Below are positions 57,153-64,000 of a DNA stretch of 64,000 nt, piece after piece. Position 1 is the stretch's first letter. Each line of letters starts with the position of its first letter. Position numbers and translations under genes: made by a program. The DNA is taken from positions 1,054,001 through 1,118,000 of the forward strand of contig JAKNDB010000064.1 of assembly GCA_024305405.1 (NCBI GenBank). The letters are read 5' to 3'. The notes under the pieces were generated by a model. That model had not been told where the DNA came from. It saw only the letters and a program-made list of their open reading frames with translations, and did no database searches. Source of the DNA: Dirofilaria immitis. Lineage: Eukaryota > Nematoda > Chromadorea > Rhabditida > Onchocercidae.

Positions 57153-58015
57153 TACATTGAAAATCGTGAAAGAATTACCAATAAGATAATATGTATAAAT
57201 TATCTAAAATACATAAGGAGCTATAATTTGCTATTATTTTATTTCGAGAATACTAAACTATTATATCGTGCAGAGAAAGAAAAAAAAGGAGAAAAAAAAG
57301 ACGGCATAAATATCATATGTATTCATAACATATGATTAAAAATATAAGTAATCAATTTTTTTATAGATCAACTCATAAAATAATATGCAATATATGAATG
57401 ACATATTTCATGTTATCTGAATTATGATTGAAATTAAATTAGAACTGATTTGATTAAATCGAAATTGATTTAATCAAATTAGTAGCAACAATTAAAAACG
57501 TTTCAGATCAAAATTATATCAAACAATGAATCACATTTTATCTTAATTAAATATGCTTTTCAATTATTGCTACCATTGCTATCTTCGAAATCTTCCACAT
57601 ATCTTCACACTCTCTCAACTTATTACACTATCCTCATTTCCTCTCAAAGTCTTCCTTACCTCTCAATTTTAGTGAAACATTGTTATAATCTCAATCTCTT
57701 CCATCATTTGTTACAATAAATTTCGCTAATTGCAATAATTTCTGTCGTTTCTTCTTAACCAATATTATTTCTTTATTCTCTAAATTTTTTCTAAATTTGA
57801 TTATAAAATATATTTTGTGTATTAGCAATTCCTCTTTGCATACTCTTTGCAATTTGTATATTGTCCAGATGTCTCGAAACTATAATTGGGGGCTCTGCGA
57901 AACTTTTGTATCTCAGAGTTATATTTTGCTCAAATTCTGATTTTAATTTTATCGCTTAGTTTTAGAAAATGTTTGCTTTCAGGATGTCTGATAGATACGA
58001 CAACTATAAATTCAG
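57153..58015. other. Head-to-head promoter region between SWT1 and COG8
   Basis: About 860 bp separates the two divergent start regions. It is AT-rich with a pyrimidine-rich block at 57580-57680. A first COG8 exon may lie near 57960-58015, but none could be supported. Confidence 0.45.
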
Positions 58016-58018
58016 ATA

Positions 58019-61000
58019 ATGTCATATTTATTAGACAACGAGTTGCGTATACTTAGCACTACGCAACTTAGTAAGTTTAATTTTAAATTTTATTAAAAGT
58101 TGATTAAATTTGAAATTTTAATTCCATTTTGAAAAAAGAATTTGCTCAACGAATTTCTTTCACAGTGAAGTATTATCGTTATACAAATGGATTTTGTATG
58201 CAGTGTACACTATGCAACTGAATTCGAATTTCATCTTTTAGCTAGATAACAAATCTCTGAGAGTAATTTCCTATCAAATTGCTGTTAAGATACCATTTCG
58301 AAGATTTATTATTTTGCCGAGATTCTTGCTTAGCTATGGAAACAATAGAAGACTTTTTATATCGGATTTTATAATAATTCGATTGCTGGAATGAGTTTTT
58401 CCTATTTTCTTTGAGATTTATTTCTCGATCTAATTTTAGAACAAGAAAAACACAATACTGCTTTCCAATTACTTGATGTCCAGCAACAAATCAGTGATTT
58501 GGCTTATGGGAATTATCGTGTTTATGCAGATACGGGGAATACGGCGGAGCGTTGCCGGCAACTGGTTATTTTTTCCTTTTCAAAAATATTAGATTTTTCT
58601 CGAAAGTTTTTTATAGCTATCAAATATATCAAAGTAGCAATTAAGTTGTAGAATTTCTAGATCAGTTAAAATTCACTTCCAATATACTTGGTGTTTGGTC
58701 TTTTTCTGATAAACTTTCTCAGATGTGACTAATATCAAAATTGTATGACAAAAAACTATTGAAACAAACCTTGCAAACAGTAGTATAAAAGTAAAGAAAA
58801 TGTTACAGAAAAATAGTGTTGCGAAAGAAGAATAAATAAATGGATGATAAGCGAAAGAGCTTTGTTTTTTATGTCGAGCTTCCTTTTGATTTTTTCTTTC
58901 TTGTTAATATTTGAAATAGACTATTAAATGAAATAAAAGCAGTGAAGAAAATTTAAGGACGAAATTTTTTTGAGTTTGCACAAGCAAGTGATTTGGTTGA
59001 AGAAATTGAAAAAGGAATCGAATCAGTACGTGAATCTATGAAACTGTTTGACTCCAAAATGATGAAGTTGAACAAGAATTCCGTCATTTAAAACTTGCTG
59101 AAAGTAAAAGCTCACACTTATGGGATGTTCTAAGTTTGCCAGCGGTAAATTTTTGCAAAAACCATTACTTTAGAACATAGAATTGTAACAAATTACCAAA
59201 AAAAAGTATCTTTATGAAAAATTAATCCTTGAAACTAATACGAAGAATTATGATTCAAGCTAAAATAAATTGAAAATTTGAATTTCCAAAAGAAATTATA
59301 ATTTGACTCGGGACATCAGCTTCGCTCTGATGTTTCTCAGCTAAACGTTCTTGAATTCTGAGACATTGGGTTAAAAGTTTAAATTTCAGTGTATGGATAT
59401 ATGTATTCGAGCGGGCTACTATGATATGGCTTATTTGTTAACCAATTATGGAGTGCAGTTGCAAACATACGGACCTTCAAAAATCCTATAATTAAGGTTT
59501 TTATGCAGTTTTTCATTTTTAAAACCTTATGGTATGTTAAATAGTCGAGGTATTCTCAGAAAGAAATGTTTGAAAGAGTTTAGAAGTTTTTGTTATCAGT
59601 TTACATTTCTCTTATTTCGAGTAATTTGAATTTTCTTTGCTTTTTTCATTTTCAGAGTGTATGTTTTTCCAGTCTTTTTCTTTATTGGAATATCATTGAA
59701 AGTTAAAACAGAAATTAATGTTTCGAAAGTTTAAATTTCAAAGTATATTCGGTTATAACCTTCTAATGATGATAGTGATGAAACTTAAGAGAGCTTTTAA
59801 ATTCAGATTCTTTATGAAAGGTCAAAGGCATTATTTTTATCGAAAATAATGTCTTTGACTTTTTCGATTTTATTATTGAAAGTTGTTACGTTATTTCAAA
59901 TATTTCTAATATCTGCAGCGAGTTGCTGATAAGTTAATCGATGCTCGGTATCAATTATTGGTTGAGTTATTCAACAGATTTGCTGGACCTATTGACTTAG
60001 CGAGTAGTATTCAAATTGTGAATAATATCCGGAAGATTCCTTGTCTGTCTTCGACGCAAATGCGTGTTATGATTTTGCAGTATCGTGATGTATACCTTGA
60101 AAAGCGACTTTCAGATATTCGAGTAAGCCATTTCTCACAAATTTATGACTATTTCGTTTTTTCGTCTTTTTTCAACTGGATACGCAATCCAAAAATTTTG
60201 TTGAAATTTGATTATAATCTGATATAAAAGTCGATGTATGCCGTTTCATACGTTATGAAAGAGATTAGCAATAATGTTATTGTCTGTTGAAAATTTCTTG
60301 CTTATTCGGTCAGTTTTTATTGGTTAATCAAAATATTAATAATTTTTGTCCAATTATATATTCAGTCGCAGCCAGACTTCATCCTGCGGATGGTTGAAGT
60401 TTATCGTGATTGTATGTATGATACTATGGTACTATATTTGGCCGTTTTTCCGGAAAATGAAATAAGCAGACGGCAAATAGATGTGAGGATCTTTTGTGTT
60501 TTTGGGAACAATAGTAGTAGGCATTCTTTGTTGGTAACGTAATTTGAAACTAGCTTGGAATTTAAGTTTCATTTGAAATTTATTAAACTTAATATACTGT
60601 AGTCATCAGTGGATCAACGATGGGATATTTGGCAAGCAGCAACTCCTCCGTAATCCTAAACGAATGGGCAATTCACAATCTCGACACAATGTTTACTCGC
60701 ATAAAGTAAGTTGAGTTAATTTTTTCCAGCAATATTTTAATTTCACAACTTGGTCGTTTATTCCAGGAATATCGGCAATGAAGCTTCTATTGACATTGGC
60801 TCTCTGACCAGTAAATTAATGAATTTCGCCTTATCGTTTGGTCGAATGGGAATGGATTTTCGGCCACTGATCGCAGAAATTATTGATGAATTTGTCACTA
60901 AGAGATTCTCCCTGAAAGTTCAGAATGCAGCGAATAAGTTAGTTGATAAGCTCCGGATTAGCTGAAAAAGTTTTCATGCTGAAAATATTTTACTAAGATG

Positions 61001-62497
61001 CTCATTTACGCAATTCCTAATATTTCATTAGTGATGAAAAAGTATTTTAGATTAATCAGAGTATTTCAGAATGGTTTCAGCAGTATTGAAACGTCATTAT
61101 TTTAGATTAAAACACTGTAAAACTATCGAAATCGATGGTGAGATACCGGACATTTTGTTTCCATCTTGCAATCAAGACGATAGACAACCGTCAGCTCCTT
61201 CAGTACTTGCATTTTGGGATGATTTATGTATTTATGGGAATACCTTAATTGATGCTTTAAATGAATTAAGAAGTGGCTTGTCGCCAACCCAAGTACGTAT
61301 CACTATATATTTTTGATTCCAAGAATTTTGAATTATTCATTCGTGTAAATATCTTTGAAATCTGCTCATTTACTTCTTTTCAGATCAACGCAATTCTAAA
61401 AGAGTTAACAAATTCAATGAAGATTGTTGTTTGCTGGCTATGTAGTATAGAGAATCTAGTTAAAAAGTAGTAAGTTTTAATTTCTTTATCCATGTAATTC
61501 TACGAAACGTCTAACTTTAAAGAAAATGATTCATTTTGGATAGAATGTTTTTATATATGGAAGTGTGTTCGTTTTGGAACAAAATTTTGTCATTATTTCA
61601 AAATGCGAGGACCGAGGAAGTCTATACATGTGCATGCTTTTAATCGTGGAAAACAGCAGGTTGCTCCAAGTGGCTGATATTTACCTTATATAATTATGTT
61701 ATTTCAGAATATGGAAAAGGCAGTTAAATTGTTAGGGGATACTTTATACCATACATTAACAGCTGCTTATTAGCGCTATATCCATATGAAAAATGTTGTC
61801 GACCGTTTTATCATACTACATGCACGCTCGAACAATATGTAAGTTAATATTCATCTGTCGTTTCTCGTATTTTATGATTTATGTTGTTTATTTTTCTGCT
61901 TATTTTTGCTTTTTTAAAAAATGTAGTAAATACTGACTGAATCCTAAGAAACTTTTTACAGGAAAAAAGATGTGCTATACAGATTGAGGAACTTTGTAAC
62001 GATTGTCCCAATTCGATAGTAACTGAAAAGTTAATGGAAGAAGCAAATCATTTCATAAATAGATATCATAAAACTGTTCCAATTCCTATTAATGGTAATT
62101 CAGAAGTTAGTGAAACGCATGTTCCTGACTGTAGCAGTGTTTCGCATGAGGTAAGGATAATAGTTACTAGAAACAGTTTTTATATATACTGACAAAGTGT
62201 GATTTTTGGGAGGAAAAACTAGCTGCAAGAAATGAATATATGAAGGAGTATGAAACTGGTTCTATTATTATAGGCAAATTTTTTTTTAATTTAAGCGTTG
62301 ATTGTCATATGTGGGTTAATTCTTTTCTGCTTACAGTTCATTCTTTTTCACACAGTAAGAGTGTTTAGTTTCAATTTCATATGAAAAGTTTGTGCAAATT
62401 ATACAGCTTGTATCTCAGATTTTTTTATCCATAGAAATTTTGGTGATTATTGCAGGAGTTGCTAAAGTTGGATGATGATGCGAAAATAGACATGTAA
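58019..62497 (+). CDS. cogc-8: Conserved oligomeric Golgi complex subunit 8
   Basis: Lobe-B subunit of the COG tether that sorts retrograde Golgi vesicles. Exons: 58019-58070 (ATG 58019 or an upstream exon spliced to 58016), 58440-58564, about 58921-59144, 59390-59496, 59919-60122, 60366-60482, 60603-60705, 60767-60937, 61070-61292, 61384-61466, 61708-61838, 61962-62150, 62456-62497 (stop TAA). The N-terminal landmark is YLLDNELRILSTTQL followed by ISDLAYGNYRVYADTG. Later segments SIQIVNNIRKIPCLS, DFRPLIAEIIDEF, APSVLAFWDDLCIY and the YFIPYINSCLLALYPYEK helix align with other COG8 proteins. Single bases are missing in A-runs at 59056-59059, 59479-59483 and 61726-61728 and in CTCCTCC near 60643-60649. 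The 5' boundary of the third exon is unresolved. Confidence 0.88.
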
Positions 62498-63183
62498 AAA
62501 AAAATGATAATCAGTATAAAGCAAAGAGAACTCCACTATAAATAATCCAGAAGTCAATTTAGTTATTTAGATTTATGATTTAAATGGTTTTTCATTTTTT
62601 TCCTGCTCTTTTACCATACATATCTTTTAATGTTTCTTGATGAAAATTTATGCAGTCTTGATTTTTATCATTAACTGTGCTATCATAATACCGTAAAATG
62701 CTATGAGAGGCAGATATTCTTTCACTAACACGTGCTTTCAAAGAAACTAAATATTTCGAGATAGTTCATCGATTAGATTGGTCGATTTCGATCTGTCGTA
62801 TATCATGTTCTAGAAATTTTAAAATTGGTTGTCATTTAATAATTTTTAGTCCGAATGCTTCTTTCAGTTATTTTTCGGTATGTGTTAAGACTCCACAGAT
62901 GATTCTGTTTAGGAAACATTTCTTTATTTACTTATGTGCCGTACAATAATAACTTATTTTATATATTATTGTTAATAATTGTTTTTATTGCATTTAATCT
63001 TTAATTATTCATGGTAGAAGAATTTCATCTTTGGATAAACCACTTCTTATTTCTGTTAGCTGAAATTAATATTATTGAAAATGAATTTGAAAAAATGAGA
63101 AAACACAGCTAAAAAAGTATATGCCATAATTGAACATAAAAATAAGGACTTAAAATGTTGAGAAGAGAGATGCAATACTTAAA
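62498..63183. other. Spacer after COG8
   Basis: AT-rich 3' flank without recognised features. Confidence 0.45.
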
Positions 63184-63271
63184 ATGACGGATATTTCGAT
63201 AAATGAATCATCGTCTAGTATTTATGACATCTGTAACAGTCAAATAAATGATTCATTAAATGATAGTAATG
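63184..63271 (+). CDS. Possible first exon of a gene continuing past the window
   Basis: ATG at 63184 opens 29 codons rich in Ser, Asn, Asp and Ile (starting MTDISINESSSSIYDI) and meets a donor, AATG|GTAAAG, at 63271/63272 with phase 1. The style (short polar first exon) is common in nematodes, but no second exon could be found before base 64000. Unrecognised. Confidence 0.25.
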
Positions 63272-64000
63272 GTAAAGATGTATATTATATTATCAAATAA
63301 CTTTTTTTTAAAATTTTGTTTTGATTCCAAATCATTAAAAGTATTGGTAATAAAATTCATAAGATAATTTTATTTTCAAATGCATAATAGAGGAAATAAT
63401 TTTGTTAATAGGATATTTGGAATTAATAGTAATTATTACATTCAATATTAGAAACCCTTACATTAGTTTTGTTATCATGGTAGTACCAATTACAATAGAT
63501 GATTATGATTATGAGTGTTTGTAATATTATTATTATATTTTAAGATATTATGTCATATTTCATTTTACAAATTGCATATCAAAAGCTTTTCATATACTGG
63601 ATCAACATGAGCAAAGTTGTAAAAATGATTATCTTCGTAGTACACTTTCCTGAAATTATTTGAAAAATAGAAAGATATCGAGATAAATAGAATATTTTAT
63701 GATATAAATATATCGAAATGACTAAGATATTTTTATATCAAATAACTATAATAATATAAAATTATCTTAATAAAGCATTTATTTGTATGATAAAATATTT
63801 TTCACATAATTTATCTCTTTACGATAAACACAAATGAGTATTCCGATATTCTGATGTAATTCGCATTTTCATTTACGATTATCAGGTTTAATTTTAGTAG
63901 TAAAATATTGTAGATTGATTCATATGTAACGAATGTCCTTGTTATCAACAATCAACAAGAATATTCCGCTTTCGATTTTTCAGTAATATTTGTAGCAACT
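63272..64000. other. AT-rich end of the window
   Basis: Contains a segment (63670-63780) similar to 20790-20910, a member of a dispersed AT-rich repeat. No gene recognised. Confidence 0.4.

Overview
The window is nuclear DNA of a parasitic nematode, most likely a spirurid and probably a filarial worm. It is AT-rich, its genes are split by many short to medium introns, and its conserved proteins (triosephosphate isomerase, an MSP-domain protein, a cuticle-type collagen) are nematode-like. BEL/Pao retrotransposon debris is also present. The assignment rests on recalled family features only.

Layout on the + axis: a 5'-truncated long-chain acyl-CoA synthetase (108-4475, +). Then a gene-poor stretch with a BEL/Pao gag remnant (+), a tandem repeat, a decayed C2H2 zinc-finger relic and two BEL/Pao pieces (-) at about 10-15.7 kb. 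Next come a TIR-flanked 27-bp minisatellite (16.34-16.74 kb), a short collagen gene (-), and dispersed repeats (18-24 kb). From 24.5 to 45.5 kb every gene lies on the minus strand: IFT74, the spliceosomal cyclophilin CWC27, triosephosphate isomerase, a possible small exon, and cytosolic cysteinyl-tRNA synthetase. An MSP-domain gene (+) is divergent from the last. A candidate small ORF with an in-frame TGA lies at 48.5 kb. SWT1 (WW + PIN, -) and COG8 (+) form a head-to-head pair at 51.2-62.5 kb.

The genes do not form one pathway: they cover lipid activation, cilia, splicing, glycolysis, translation, mRNA quality control and Golgi tethering. Exons were rebuilt by hand from GT/AG sites, phase matching and homology recalled from known families.

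A dominant observation is that about twenty coding exons in nearly all housekeeping genes carry an apparent single-base deletion, almost always in an A/T run. Exon phases become consistent when one base is restored. The simplest reading is homopolymer under-calling in a long-read assembly, not mass pseudogenisation. An automatic gene caller would therefore split or truncate these genes.

The best candidates for something new are the TIR/minisatellite element beside the collagen gene, the foldback element in SWT1 intron 1, the in-frame TGA ORF, and the WW-PIN architecture of SWT1.
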